From CAZDWZ01 sp964509425 (GTDB lineage Bacteria; Bdellovibrionota_C; UBA2361; SZUA-149; CAZDWZ01): 64,000 bases of DNA. How positions within the stretch are numbered: position 1 is the first letter of the stretch; each line of letters starts with the position of its first letter. The position numbers were made by a program, and so were the translations under genes. The stretch lies in NCBI GenBank assembly GCA_964509425.1, contig CAZDWZ010000001.1:62001-126000 (forward strand), in the 5' to 3' direction. Shown one piece after another: positions 18,048 through 27,464 of the stretch. Under the pieces are notes generated by a model that saw nothing but the letters and a program-made list of their open reading frames with translations, had not been told where the DNA came from and made no database searches.

Positions 18048-18104
18048 CGTGGGAGCTGTTTACGAAGGTTTCTCGTAGAGGAACCTTCGTGAACTTCTCC
18101 CGCG
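18048..18104 (+). terminator. Two-tier hairpin after the DHS-like gene
   Basis: An inner 9-bp stem (ACGAAGGTT/AACCTTCGT) sits inside an outer 8-bp stem (CGTGGGAG/CTCCCGCG, one wobble pair). No U-tract follows. Confidence 0.55.
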
Positions 18105-18157
18105 AAATCAGGGCCCTGCAGTAGACACAATTGTCGACACCGTTCCATCGCTCCGCC

Positions 18158-18589
18158 TCACGCGGTCGCGCGCGGAAGCTGATCCAGCGCCCACTGAGCG
18201 GCTTCGCTGACGTTCAGCTGCTTGTCATCGAGGGCGTCCCGCAACGCACCGACAGGGATCGCGACCTTCTCGGCTCCGAGCGTCCCTAACGAGCGCGCCG
18301 CGGCCTCGCGGACAGCCGGCACCGGATCATTCGTGAGCAGCATCGCGAGCGTCGGCAGGACGGGCACCACGGCTTCGCCCACGCGGTGGAGCGCGTAACA
18401 GGTCAGCTCCCGGACCGCCGCGATCGGATCGGCCAGCCGCGCGGCCACTTTCGCGACCACACCCGCGACATCGCTCACGCGCCCGTCGCGGCAACGCATG
18501 CACAGATTCAACGCCGCCATGCAGCGCACACCGGGCAAGGCGTGCTCCAGCAGTTCGAGCAATTCAGGAACCGATTTCTCAGTCACCAT
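18158..18589 (-). CDS. GC-rich small HEAT-repeat protein
   Basis: ATG at 18589 follows GGAGGATGCCAG, so the longer frame to 18628 is not needed. The 143-residue soluble protein consists of about four HEAT-like helical pairs, for example ALPGVRCMAALNLCM, DPIAAVRELTCYALHRVGEA and DPVPAVREAAARSLGTLG. I counted 42 of 60 G+C in 18301-18360, well above the neighbours. It is one of the isolated GC-rich genes of the window. It is probably a protein-interaction module with unknown partner. Confidence 0.75.
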   Translation of the reverse strand: MVTEKSVPELLELLEHALPGVRCMAALNLCMRCRDGRVSDVAGVVAKVAARLADPIAAVRELTCYALHRVGEAVVPVLPTLAMLLTNDPVPAVREAAARSLGTLGAEKVAIPVGALRDALDDKQLNVSEAAQWALDQLPRATA

Positions 18590-19114
18590 CTGGCATCCTC
18601 CAATGAACCTCGCGACGCGTCCTTTCACGCTTTCGCAGGTCTCCCTATCGATCCTCCGGGCGCCAAAGCATCTGTGCTGGAGCGCACGGAGAGCCGATTG
18701 AGAGATCGGAAGAAAAACCTAACTTCGTAAACAGCTTCTACCCGGACAAAGTGCGACTTCGGCCGAACAGAGATGGATCAGGTGTATCGAGAAGTTTTGA
18801 TTCGTGGATGACTACCACAAAGCGGTATGAAAGACCGGGTGAAGAGGGCGAGATTCATACGCGTGAAGAATGCTCTTATCATACTGAATTCGCTCTCTCA
18901 ATTCCCAATCCGCTCGAACCGAACGGGTTCATATCCCCGCAATGTTTCGTGAGCAGACCGTTATAATCACCACCCGCGCTGCACCCAACCGTGAGGTGAT
19001 CATCCACGCACGAAGTCTTGAAATTGTTTCCTGCTTGTTTTCGATTTCGCCTGCCTCTGGCACATAAATGCTCCGGCTGGTTTTGGTGATGATTTTGAAA
19101 TCTTAGGGGGTTCG
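18590..19114. other. Intergenic region between divergent genes
   Basis: About 525 bp. A plus-strand frame at 18751-18966 (71 codons) has no ribosome site and no protein-like character. I see only the AGGGGG ribosome site for the gene at 19115. Confidence 0.4.
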
Positions 19115-19825
19115 ATGAAGTATCTCGGTTATAAACTTCCGGTAATTACGCTCTTTGTGGGTCTCGTTGGCGGCACTGCGATAGCGGAGGTCTCGCCGAC
19201 CTCATCACCTTACCCGACTTTTCCGGAATATTATCCAACGCCCGTCCCCTCTCCGTCCTATGTACCATCCTCCACACCGACGCCGATCCCAATTGAGACG
19301 CCAACACCAGTCGAATCACCGGTGTTGATTGAGATTCCGACGCCAGTGGGAACCCCAATTCCGACGGAGACTCCAACCGAGTGCAGTATCGAAGCGGAAG
19401 AGCTCACCCTCACTTCGCTCCGAGTCTCGCTGGGACTCGATGAATTCGAGAACGCCGAGTTCTTCGGACCGACTGATTACGACATCATTGAAGACCGCGA
19501 CAAAGGCCTTTCCGACGAGGAACGCGAACGGAGGAAAAAACTCGAACGAGATGAGCAGGAGTATTTTAATTTTTATCAAAGCTCCTGCGCCAAATGGCTT
19601 GACGCGATCAAGAAGTCACGCTGCAACAGCAGTGGTGAAGATCAAAGTAACTATCGCTATTACTGCCTGGAGCGGAAATTCGTGCGCAGCTATTGGAAAC
19701 GCGGCGCCCGTGGTGAAGACGACGTCTGGGTTGAAGGTGGAATTGTCGAACGGACTGAGTCCGACATAAAAGCAAAAAAGCGGGAATTTTACGACATGAT
19801 GGAGCGAGTCATCAGAGGGAAATAG
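19115..19825 (+). CDS. Secreted protein with Pro/Thr repeat region, unknown
   Basis: ATG at 19115 follows AGGGGG with a good gap. The 236-residue product has a signal peptide (YKLPVITLFVGLVGGTAIAE). A spacer of about 60 residues follows, made of TPTP/ETPTPVES-like units, then a charged C-terminal domain with four Cys. The spacer is typical of proteins that span the cell envelope or stick out from the surface. A strong terminator follows. No function is evident. Confidence 0.75.
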   Translation: MKYLGYKLPVITLFVGLVGGTAIAEVSPTSSPYPTFPEYYPTPVPSPSYVPSSTPTPIPIETPTPVESPVLIEIPTPVGTPIPTETPTECSIEAEELTLTSLRVSLGLDEFENAEFFGPTDYDIIEDRDKGLSDEERERRKKLERDEQEYFNFYQSSCAKWLDAIKKSRCNSSGEDQSNYRYYCLERKFVRSYWKRGARGEDDVWVEGGIVERTESDIKAKKREFYDMMERVIRGK

Positions 19826-19910
19826 ATTCTCCTTTATACCGGACGGAACGCGCGTCAAAGTGTAAGCGAGATCAAGGAATAGCGTTCCGGTTCGCTCAAC
19901 CCAAATTCGC

Positions 19911-19949
19911 AATGCGAAGGCAGCCGGCGGGCAACCTTCGCATTTTTTC
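19911..19949 (+). terminator. Rho-independent terminator
   Basis: AATGCGAAGG (19911-19920) pairs with CCTTCGCATT (19935-19944) and runs into a T6 tract. It serves the secreted protein gene and also lies just past the end of the minus-strand gene at 19988. Confidence 0.88.
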
Positions 19950-19987
19950 ATGGTATCTCCTTATTCACGGGAATGGGCGAAACGTCG

Positions 19988-20344
19988 TTACGGCTTCAGG
20001 TTTAGAGCCTTCCGCACCTTCTTGATCTCGGCTTGGAACGCGTCCTGCGTGGCCATGAACTCACGGGCCATGCCATCCCGCACCTCTCTGTGACTCGCAC
20101 CGTCCGGCCGCGCACAGTAGGCGGCCCGCGCGAGCAGCTCATTCGCTTCCCGGATGAACTTCCACATCGCCGGCACGATCGACTGCAGCGCAGACTTCAA
20201 TTCCGCTGGGACTTCTGCAGCTTTTGACAGTCGCTCGAGCGTGCTCACTTTGACCCACACCAGCATCCCCTCGAACACGCTTGGGGAGTTTGGCCCCACC
20301 TGCTCGAAGAGCGCCTTCAACTCCCGGTCGTCCGCCTCGTTCAC
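19988..20344 (-). CDS. GC-rich orphan gene, family with the decayed copy at 15356
   Basis: The start is GTG at 20344 with CAGGAG 9 bases upstream. The 118-residue helical product (KALFEQVGP, VRKALNLKP ends) has no signal peptide and no recognised domain. Its C-terminal 45 residues match the remnant at 15356-15568, including R-D-G-(M/I)-A-R-E-F. Both copies are on the minus strand and lie among other GC-rich genes. A helical adaptor or small binding protein is possible but unsupported. Confidence 0.72.
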   Translation of the reverse strand: MNEADDRELKALFEQVGPNSPSVFEGMLVWVKVSTLERLSKAAEVPAELKSALQSIVPAMWKFIREANELLARAAYCARPDGASHREVRDGMAREFMATQDAFQAEIKKVRKALNLKP

Positions 20345-20753
20345 GGCGCAGACTCCTGCATCCCATCGAAGTCAGCTTCGGAGAGTGTCACAACATTCCC
20401 AACCGGCTGCCTTCTTCCCGCGCGAATTTTTCGCCGAAAGAAAGCACTCCGTATCACCTGCACGACTCGATCTGGAAAAGATAAGTCCAAAGTATCCGGT
20501 TGGCTAATTCGAGTCGACAGCAGTTAAAACGCCGGTGATTCAGCATTGCGACAAGCTCCTGACAAAACGACGGCTCGAGTCTTCTTGACATTGGCGGGTC
20601 GTACTCATTCCATCTCTTACCACCTGTTTGAACGTTGCCTTTAATTCTTCCGGGCTTTGGTTCGTCTGATTTAGGCAGTCATCTCTCGACACCGAGAAAG
20701 CCTGGCGCTAGTTAAGAGATAACGCACACAGTCACTTGAAACATGGCGGAAAC
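20345..20753. other. Intergenic region
   Basis: About 400 bp between divergent genes. A TTGACA occurs at 20576 but no good -10 box follows at the right distance. No repeat or RNA gene is recognised. Confidence 0.4.
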
Positions 20754-21539
20754 ATGCATACCCAAGAATTCCTCGCCTTCGGCGACCAGCTCATCTCCGA
20801 GACCCGGCGCCTCATTCTGAGCCTCTGGAATCGTGACTCCATTCAATTCGAACTGAAGGAGGACAAAACGCCGGTGAGTGAGGTCGATCTCGAATGTGAA
20901 AAGCTTGTTCGTGAGCTGATTCGAGCCGCCTATCCTGATCACGGCGTAATCGGAGAGGAGCTGGGCTCTGAACGGAGCGACGCTGAGTACGTTTGGACGA
21001 TTGATCCTATCGACGGGACTCAGAACTTGATCAACCGTATCCCGACATTCGGCACCATTATTGGGCTCCTCCATCACGGACGTCCTGTGTTGGGTTGGAT
21101 CGACCACCCAGTTTTGGGAGATTTTCTCCGGGGAGGTCCGGCAGTCGGAACATTTGTGAACGGAAACCGAATCCAGTTAAACGAACTTCCGGTTGAGACG
21201 CTGACTCCAAACGATGTCATATCCACGAACTGTCCCGCGACGTTCGAGCCCGGGAATCACCTTGAAGTTTTATATTCCGTTCTCAAATTTCATCCGCATG
21301 TTCGTATGTATTACGATGTCTATGCGCATGGATTGGCAATCCGCGGCGCATTATGCGCGCACGTCGAGTATAATCTAAAGATTTGGGATTTTTCCGCGAG
21401 CCAGGCACTCATCGAAGGTGCTGGAGGTGAGTATCGGGAGTTAGGACGAAATGATTATCCCGGAAAACCCAGTCTCCATCATGCCGTATTTGGGAAGAGG
21501 GGCGCGGTAGGCCTGCTTGCCGGAGCGATTAAAAGGTGA
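20754..21539 (+). CDS. Inositol-monophosphatase-family phosphatase
   Basis: A metal-dependent sugar- or histidinol-phosphate phosphatase of the FIG superfamily. Motifs in order are the acidic GEELG near residue 67, DPIDGTQN near residue 85 (two metal-binding Asp) and IWDFSA near residue 210 (third metal Asp). Length (about 261 aa) is normal. The ATG at 20754 is close to GGCGGA; a TTG at 20736 would add six residues. The substrate (inositol phosphate, histidinol phosphate or similar) cannot be told from motifs alone. A gene for an SRPBCC protein follows after 97 bp. Confidence 0.88.
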   Translation: MHTQEFLAFGDQLISETRRLILSLWNRDSIQFELKEDKTPVSEVDLECEKLVRELIRAAYPDHGVIGEELGSERSDAEYVWTIDPIDGTQNLINRIPTFGTIIGLLHHGRPVLGWIDHPVLGDFLRGGPAVGTFVNGNRIQLNELPVETLTPNDVISTNCPATFEPGNHLEVLYSVLKFHPHVRMYYDVYAHGLAIRGALCAHVEYNLKIWDFSASQALIEGAGGEYRELGRNDYPGKPSLHHAVFGKRGAVGLLAGAIKR

Positions 21540-21636
21540 CGGATAATGGCGAACATTCTCGATTGGCTGAAGCCGTTCCCGCACACACGGGTGCGAGGCT
21601 CCGGCGGGCGCCGATGAGCCTCGACGGAGTACTACG

Positions 21637-22182
21637 ATGCCTGTAATCGAGCTTGAAACTTTCATTCACGCTCCCGTTGAGCGATGCTTTGATCTCTGCC
21701 GCAGCATCGATGCTCATCGCTCAAGTTTTTCCCACACACGAGAGGAAGCGGTTGCAGGCGTCACCCACGGTTTAATCGGGCTCGACGAAGAGGTCACCTG
21801 GCGTGCGACGCATTTCGGGTTTCGGCAGGAGCTCACAGTCCGCATCGACAGGTTCGAGAGACCGAACTATTTCCGGGATTCAATGGTGAAGGGCATATTC
21901 CATCGATTCAGCCACGAACATCGATTCCAAGCCGTGAATAACGGCTGCCTGATGACCGATCGATTCGATTATACTTCGCCACTCGGGATTCTGGGCACCC
22001 TCGCGGACGTTCTATTTTTGAAGCGTTACATGACGACTCTGCTTTCGACGCGAAACCAGGCCACAAAGGCTCTCGCGGAATCTCATGATTGGAAAATTTA
22101 CCTCTTGCGGTACCTTGACGAGACGGCGGCGGATAATCGATCGCCCACAGCAAAGACCTCCGCAGACTTCCCGCTTCTCTAG
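21637..22182 (+). CDS. SRPBCC-fold (START/cyclase-like) protein
   Basis: ATG at 21637 follows ACGGAGTACTACG. The N-terminus IELETFIHAPVERCFDLCRSID is the typical first strand and helix of polyketide-cyclase/SRPBCC proteins. Later FRDSMVKGIFHRFSHEHRF and MTDRFDYTSPLG match the curved sheet, and the long C-terminal helix is present. Such proteins bind hydrophobic ligands in a deep cavity. It is 181 residues, cytoplasmic, with the ligand unknown. Confidence 0.82.
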   Translation: MPVIELETFIHAPVERCFDLCRSIDAHRSSFSHTREEAVAGVTHGLIGLDEEVTWRATHFGFRQELTVRIDRFERPNYFRDSMVKGIFHRFSHEHRFQAVNNGCLMTDRFDYTSPLGILGTLADVLFLKRYMTTLLSTRNQATKALAESHDWKIYLLRYLDETAADNRSPTAKTSADFPLL

Positions 22183-22385
22183 TCTCCTCATTCAATGGGT
22201 AAAGCTCATTAGAATCGATGTAGACCGACAAACAACGGTTGAGACAGTACACCCACTTCATCTTCGTCTCCAACGCAACACTCCAGCCGCTCGGCTCTTC
22301 CAGCATATGCTGTTCCTGCGCATGGCATCTTCCTGACAGCGGCGTAGAGTGCGCCAAAATCATTCCCTATTAGACTAAAGGTCTC

Positions 22386-22904
22386 ATGAACAAATCTCAA
22401 AGAATCCTAATCTACTTGCTTTTGATTCACGTATTCCATGCACCGGCTTCCGCCCAATCCGGCCCCACTATGACATTCTCGCCCGGATCCGGATCGACTC
22501 GAGCACACGCTGACGCTGGAAATCCTCGCTACGTCTACGTCTATGGCCAGCCATTCACGATGAACATCGAGAATATAAGCGGTAGCAACTTCAGCCGTCT
22601 CTCGACGCAGCTCAACCGGCAAATCTCTGATGTCCGCCGATTCGCGTGCGCGCGTGGTGCCGAGCTCATCATCGAAAGCATTCAGCTCCAAGCCGGCATG
22701 ACCCACGGTGTGCAGTTTCCCGGGGGTACATCAGCAGGATCCGGACTCGGCAGCAATAACGGAGTTATCGCCGTAAACAATGCGACCGGGAGAAATACGA
22801 ACTCAACTAATACGTCGATACTGTCAGGGAACGCGGTCGTCGATGTCGTCTGTAGAAGTCGAACGCGAGTCCAAACCATTCCCTCGTCCAATCGTAGTTC
22901 TTAG
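22386..22904 (+). CDS. Secreted Ser/Asn/Gly-rich small protein
   Basis: The 172-residue product starts with a signal peptide (RILIYLLLIHVFHAPASAQ). The mature part has a central region (MNIENISGSNFSRLSTQLNRQ) and a Gly/Asn/Thr-rich tail, with two Cys that could pair. An AAAGGT lies upstream of the ATG. The family is not recognised. Confidence 0.68.
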   Translation: MNKSQRILIYLLLIHVFHAPASAQSGPTMTFSPGSGSTRAHADAGNPRYVYVYGQPFTMNIENISGSNFSRLSTQLNRQISDVRRFACARGAELIIESIQLQAGMTHGVQFPGGTSAGSGLGSNNGVIAVNNATGRNTNSTNTSILSGNAVVDVVCRSRTRVQTIPSSNRSS

Positions 22905-23147
22905 GAACGTTAGATTTCCGGTTTAGTCCTGCGACCGATTCTGAACTTGTCGAAATGTTTCTCCCGGCCCCTTCAATTGGTTTCAATTGAAAAACGAAGC
23001 TCTCTGAGGTGCGAGCGTCTAAACCACGATTATCGAACCAGAGACTACGGTGACCCAAGACAGAATTCGGCGGGCCTCAAAGGCAAAACTTACTCTGAAT
23101 CGCCTTCAAGGTGCACGCCGGATCAACTCGCTTCGGTCTGCCAGAGA

Positions 23148-23471
23148 CTAACCCTCAGATCCCTCCAATTTCACGAGCTTGTTATAAAGGCCGAGAATGA
23201 GAATTGTTGGCACCCAGTGGCCGACGAACTGCGATTTGTGCTTCGCGCCGGTCATCTGAAATGCTGCAGAAACAGCAATTGCACCGACGGCGGCCGTCAA
23301 AAATGCGCCGGATGGAATCTTGGAAGTATAATTTTCGATTAGCTTCGTCACCCCACCCTCTTTCCTTTCTGGCTGGCCGTTCGTGTTGCCTTTCACCCGT
23401 TCGCTCTCCTCGTGATGAGCTTCGTCTCCGCCGTTCCTGTTCGTGTCCTGCCGTGCCGTTTCCGATTCCAT
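23148..23471 (-). CDS. Conserved-type small membrane protein
   Basis: I chose ATG 23471 because GAGGAGACG precedes it; the frame extends to 23507. The 107-residue product has a charged N-terminal half (many E, R, N, H) and two hydrophobic segments (AFLTAAVGAIAVSAAFQM and FVGHWVPTILILGLYNKLVKL). The second segment is typical of a widespread family of unknown function found near envelope genes. No operon partner is seen. Confidence 0.7.
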   Translation of the reverse strand: MESETARQDTNRNGGDEAHHEESERVKGNTNGQPERKEGGVTKLIENYTSKIPSGAFLTAAVGAIAVSAAFQMTGAKHKSQFVGHWVPTILILGLYNKLVKLEGSEG

Positions 23472-23716
23472 GATCATCGTCTCCTCAAAAGAATTTTTCA
23501 TCTGCACAACTTAGTGCGTGACGACTCGGTTTCAAATGATGCGAATCAGCACGCGGAGACGAAGTAAAGGTTACTCGCTCTGCGCCGAAGCTGGTGCAGA
23601 GGGGCGCATTGGAGGTGCGAGAATCAAAAGATTTTGATAGGCCTTTCTAGGGAAGGCCATCAGCATGCTTGCTTCGCTCAGGATTCAAAGCGAGCGTCGG
23701 CCTGAATGGGGCACAC

Positions 23717-24916
23717 ATGTCGACAAATTCCCCTCTCTATCCGAATGAAGATGCGTTTTACTGTCGCTTCTTCACTGAGGTCAGCTCATGTGTCGACGCC
23801 GCCGGGCGTCGGCTTCACGAGGTGGACTTCAGAGATGAGGAAACTCCGGGCGCCTATGTGAAGTGTCCGTTTCACGACACCCGTCGCGGATACCTCATGA
23901 ATAAGTCCGCATTGACACAGATAACCAGCGAGTGGAGTCAAATACTTGAGGGAATAGGATTTTACACGGCGCTTTTTGAAAGCAACTCTTCTGCCGAGCT
24001 CAACCTCGGTCGCGCTTGGCGCATTTGCCTCGCATCGATGTTCGCTCCGCTGTATCTCCTTCATCGCTCCAAAAACTGTTTTCAAAACGGCGAGCTCCCG
24101 ACGCCTGTCTCTGGAGTCTTCAAGATCATGTTGGACGTTCCGACGACCATAGACCTTATGATCTTGAAAGACTACCCTGCCGATCTTCCGGCGGACGCAG
24201 CGCACGATATCCCCCGGCAAATTCAGACTTTCGCGGATGAAAATCTTATCCTCTTAAACGGCGAGTACGCCTGTGCGGGCTCCCCCGGCCTAATCCAAAC
24301 GGTCGCGAGAATTTTGTTTGAGAATCGGAAGCCAGTAGTTGAAGAGTATCCGCTCTTCCAAGAGTATTTCGGCTATCACGACGAGTTTCGAAGGTTCACG
24401 TATTTCATGAGCCTGCAATATGTCGCCGGTTTCACGTATATTTTAACGACGTCGCTCGCGATGGAGTATGCGTTCCTCCAACTTCACGACACCCGCCACT
24501 CTTCTTTGGCAAATCCAGCGATCGAAAAACCTTCCGCTTACGAAAGGCGGCGAGAAATTGCGCTTGAGGCAATGAGCCGTCCCGAGCTTCGGAAGAAATC
24601 GCTCCGGCGATTTGCCGCTCTCGTTGAAAACCCAGCCGGGTGGCAAGTCGAATCAGGTCAGAACCTCGGAATTTCTAGGTGCGTGCAGCTTTCGGAGGAT
24701 TTCCTCGATTTCGCCGCGGGCGCGAGTCCGGACGGCATCGCCGTGTCGTATCAGGTCTATCAAGAGCAGGTTGGGCAATTTCTGCTGTCCGTTCAGAGCG
24801 AAGTGGAAACGGCAATCGGCGCCGTCGGCATGTTTCCACCCGCGGTTCGATTTGGAAATCCCGAAAACCATCCCGCACACATCTTAGGAGAGATGCTCAG
24901 TGCTGCCTCGCGCTAG
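23717..24916 (+). CDS. Hypothetical protein, 399 residues
   Basis: ATG at 23717 was chosen over an upstream TTG (23669); GGGG lies 7-10 bases upstream. The protein has no signal peptide. It begins with a region bearing several aromatic residues and Cys (DAFYCRFFTEVSSCVD, VKCPFHDTRRGYLM) and is largely helical. Several hydrophobic but not clearly membrane-spanning stretches occur (RICLASMFAPLYLLH, YVAGFTYILTTSLAMEYAF). I do not recognise it. Confidence 0.72.
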   Translation: MSTNSPLYPNEDAFYCRFFTEVSSCVDAAGRRLHEVDFRDEETPGAYVKCPFHDTRRGYLMNKSALTQITSEWSQILEGIGFYTALFESNSSAELNLGRAWRICLASMFAPLYLLHRSKNCFQNGELPTPVSGVFKIMLDVPTTIDLMILKDYPADLPADAAHDIPRQIQTFADENLILLNGEYACAGSPGLIQTVARILFENRKPVVEEYPLFQEYFGYHDEFRRFTYFMSLQYVAGFTYILTTSLAMEYAFLQLHDTRHSSLANPAIEKPSAYERRREIALEAMSRPELRKKSLRRFAALVENPAGWQVESGQNLGISRCVQLSEDFLDFAAGASPDGIAVSYQVYQEQVGQFLLSVQSEVETAIGAVGMFPPAVRFGNPENHPAHILGEMLSAASR

Positions 24917-25147
24917 TTGCGCCTTATCACCCCGTTCACCAAGTCTGAGTAGCGGCGCTGGCTCCCATCAAAGATAACCCTGATGCGTACACCGGAATTA
25001 ATGGGGCACGTTCGAAGATGCGGTTGAGCCCTTCGCGCCGTCCGTCACCCGCCCCTCGGCGACTTCGGATTCCGACTATGTCTTTTACTGTGACTTTCAC
25101 AGCTTTTGGCAGTATAAATCCGGAAGCTATTAGTGGAGAATTTTGTC

Positions 25148-25801
25148 ATGGTTCGTCTCTTCCGGCCGGTTGTCTGCTGTTTCCTCTTGTGTTGTCTCCC
25201 GCTTCTGTTTCCGGCGCTGTCGAAGGCTCAGTCGGATGCAGATAGGCAGCTCATTCAAGCCGCGGAAGAGGGAGAATTTAAAAAAGTCTTCTCGCTGATC
25301 TCGCAAAAGCCCAAGCCGAATCTGAACTTCCGTCAGTCCGACGGCCTAACGGCATTGATGGCTGCTTCGGCTGCGGGAAACCTTCAGATTGTCGACACCC
25401 TCCTGAAGGCCGGGGCAAGCGCCGACACTCGAGGACCTAACGGAGAGCAGGCGATACACCACGCCGCTGAACACGGGCATCTCCATGTGTTGAAGCTTTT
25501 CGCGACGAAGAAGGCTCGGATTCAGCCGACAAACAGCGGCCTCACGCCGTTGATGATGGCCGCCGCTAACGGAAATTCAGATTGTGTATCTTTCCTCATC
25601 AAGCTCGGCGATTCGGTAAACGCCACACAACCAAATGGCTGGACTCCGCTTATGCACGCCGCGGCGAACGGGAACGAAACCGCCGTCGAAGTCCTCGTGA
25701 AAGCTGGGGCAAATGTTCGGGCGAAAAACTCGAAGGGCCAAACCGCTTCCGCCATCGCAGACGAGAACAGTTACGGCGCTATTGCCGGTATGCTCCGCTA
25801 G
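25148..25801 (+). CDS. Exported ankyrin-repeat protein
   Basis: ATG 25148 follows GGAG; a GTG at 25133 is an alternative. A signal peptide (CCFLLCCLPLLFPALSKAQ) leads to about five ankyrin repeats. Examples are DGLTALMAASAAGNLQIVDT, GEQAIHHAAEHGHLHVLKLF, SGLTPLMMAAANGNSDCVSF and GWTPLMHAAANGNETAVEVL. Ankyrin repeats bind proteins, so a periplasmic scaffold or inhibitor role is plausible. The length (217 aa) is usual for this bacterial type. Confidence 0.88.
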   Translation: MVRLFRPVVCCFLLCCLPLLFPALSKAQSDADRQLIQAAEEGEFKKVFSLISQKPKPNLNFRQSDGLTALMAASAAGNLQIVDTLLKAGASADTRGPNGEQAIHHAAEHGHLHVLKLFATKKARIQPTNSGLTPLMMAAANGNSDCVSFLIKLGDSVNATQPNGWTPLMHAAANGNETAVEVLVKAGANVRAKNSKGQTASAIADENSYGAIAGMLR

Positions 25802-26137
25802 AACCATTTGAAACCTCACGCGAATTCTCCGAAGCGAGAGGGCTCTTCTGAAATTTCTTCGCTCCGAAGAAAGCGGCGGAAAGCTCCAGCGCCACCCGAA
25901 TTCGTCGCTTGCCGAGCGATGTAAGAAAGCTCTGTCACGGCAGTCTAGAATCCGAAGCACGGAACCTTTCGTCCTGAACTCGAATGTCTGCCGGAGCGGA
26001 GGCGAAGACCTCATTTCCGGAAGGCAGTCGTGACAGAATGTTCTTTCGATTCCTCCAATTCCAGCCACCCGGGCGAATAGACTATTTCCACGTTTTAGTA
26101 ATCTCTCCGCCCGGGACGGTTTGGGGTCGGAGGTAAA
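25802..26137. other. Intergenic region
   Basis: About 335 bp with no convincing gene. The long minus-strand frame here is the shadow of the ankyrin gene. GGAGGTAAA at its right end is the ribosome site for the next gene. Confidence 0.4.
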
Positions 26138-26455
26138 ATGTCGGAGAAGGTTATCGCGGTGTTTCTCACCAACCGCCAGGACAGAGACAGCCTGGAGTGG
26201 TCGGTGACGATCCAATTGACGCTATCCGAAGGGGTCTCAGTTCGTGGGGACTTCGCTGCGATCGAAAACGCAGTCCGAGCGCTCGCGGGCTCCTGCGTAT
26301 CGACGTGGCAAAAGACCGATGCGGAGATCTCGATCGTGGTTCGGGCCAACAGGCCCGGCAGCGAAGATGATCACCACATGATTGGCAATGCGGTCTGTGC
26401 GGGGGTTCTTCGTAAATTTATCCCCCGTTCGGAAGTGCGTTGGCTTGTCAGCTGA
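26138..26455 (+). CDS. Small hypothetical protein
   Basis: ATG at 26138 follows an excellent GGAGGTAAA. The 105-residue soluble product begins with a beta-rich segment (LEWSVTIQLTLSEGVSV) followed by a helix and another strand (AEISIVVRANRP). The ribosome site and codon pattern support a real gene. The family is not recognised. Confidence 0.65.
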   Translation: MSEKVIAVFLTNRQDRDSLEWSVTIQLTLSEGVSVRGDFAAIENAVRALAGSCVSTWQKTDAEISIVVRANRPGSEDDHHMIGNAVCAGVLRKFIPRSEVRWLVS

Positions 26456-26635
26456 ATGATGAGGCTGAGGAACACCAATCGTTCCGATCTGATGGGTTCT
26501 CCCTGTCAGACTGCCTCATTATCTCGAACCCGCTCGACCGCTGAATCCTCCCGAAATCGAACTCTGAATTCGCCGGTTTAAGCGCGAGTTTAACGAACTA
26601 GCTCCAGTCTGTGAGATATGTGGTAAAAGCCCAGC

Positions 26636-27412
26636 ATGTGCCTACTTCTCATTGCGCGCCGTCAGTTTTCCGGGTTTCCTTTCCTGCTCACGTTCAATCG
26701 GGATGAATATTTTAACCGGCCTACGCGTACGGTGCATTGGTGGGAGGATTCACCCTCGATCTGCGGAGGCAGGGATCGCGAGCGCGGAGGCACCTGGCTC
26801 GGAATGACCAAGGCGGGTCATCTCGCCGCTCTCAGTTTTGTTCGGCAGGGAGAGGCAAGAATTTCTCCTCGATCGCGTGGAAAGCTGGTGGCCGACTTCC
26901 TTCGATCCCCCGGTCCTCCCGACGACTATATTCAACAACTAAAAAACGACCCCGCTGGCCTGCTTGGCTTTAATCTCGTCGTTGGACACATTGAACGCGA
27001 GTTGCTTCATTTCTCCAACGTCACGGGCGAGACCACGGATATCTCGAACGGCATCTGGGGACTCAGCAACGCGACCATAAACACTCCTTGGCCCAAAGTT
27101 GAACGAGGTAAATCGGCGCTCGCAAAGCTCCTCGCTGAAGGTGAGCCGGCTTCTGATCAACTGCTTAATCTCATGGCCGATCGAACGTTTTCGCCCATCG
27201 GCGAGCTTCCGGATACCGGTATCAGCACAGAGCGGGAGCATGCTCTTTCACCGATTTTTATCTCTCTTCCGAAGCAGGGATACGGAACGCGAAGCACCAC
27301 CGTAATACTCTTAAACGAGAAGCGAACTGTTGATTTTATCGAACGAACTTTTGAAGCGTCGGGACATCAAGAGCACACCGAATCGGTTCAGTGGACTCTG
27401 CAGACTTCCTAA
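26636..27412 (+). CDS. NRDE (TANGO2-like) protein
   Basis: The N-terminus MCLLLIA followed by FLLTFNRDEYFNRPT is diagnostic of the NRDE family: Cys2 would be the N-terminal nucleophile after Met removal, as in Ntn hydrolases. WGLSNATINTPWPKVERGK and the late YGTRSTTVILL are also family regions. It has 258 residues, normal length, and is cytoplasmic. The substrate is unknown; eukaryotic TANGO2 is linked to lipid and haem metabolism. An M20 peptidase gene follows after 52 bp on the same strand. Confidence 0.9.
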   Translation: MCLLLIARRQFSGFPFLLTFNRDEYFNRPTRTVHWWEDSPSICGGRDRERGGTWLGMTKAGHLAALSFVRQGEARISPRSRGKLVADFLRSPGPPDDYIQQLKNDPAGLLGFNLVVGHIERELLHFSNVTGETTDISNGIWGLSNATINTPWPKVERGKSALAKLLAEGEPASDQLLNLMADRTFSPIGELPDTGISTEREHALSPIFISLPKQGYGTRSTTVILLNEKRTVDFIERTFEASGHQEHTESVQWTLQTS

Positions 27413-27464
27413 AAAATTGATATGCTCGCTCCCTAAATAATAACCACCGATTCGGTTTGATATT

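Noticed and set aside
18751..18966. 71-codon plus-strand open frame
   Set aside because: No ribosome site, signal, membrane segment or family-like pattern.
25577..26215. 212-codon minus-strand open frame
   Set aside because: It covers the ankyrin gene on the opposite strand and the next intergenic region, with no family-like sequence.
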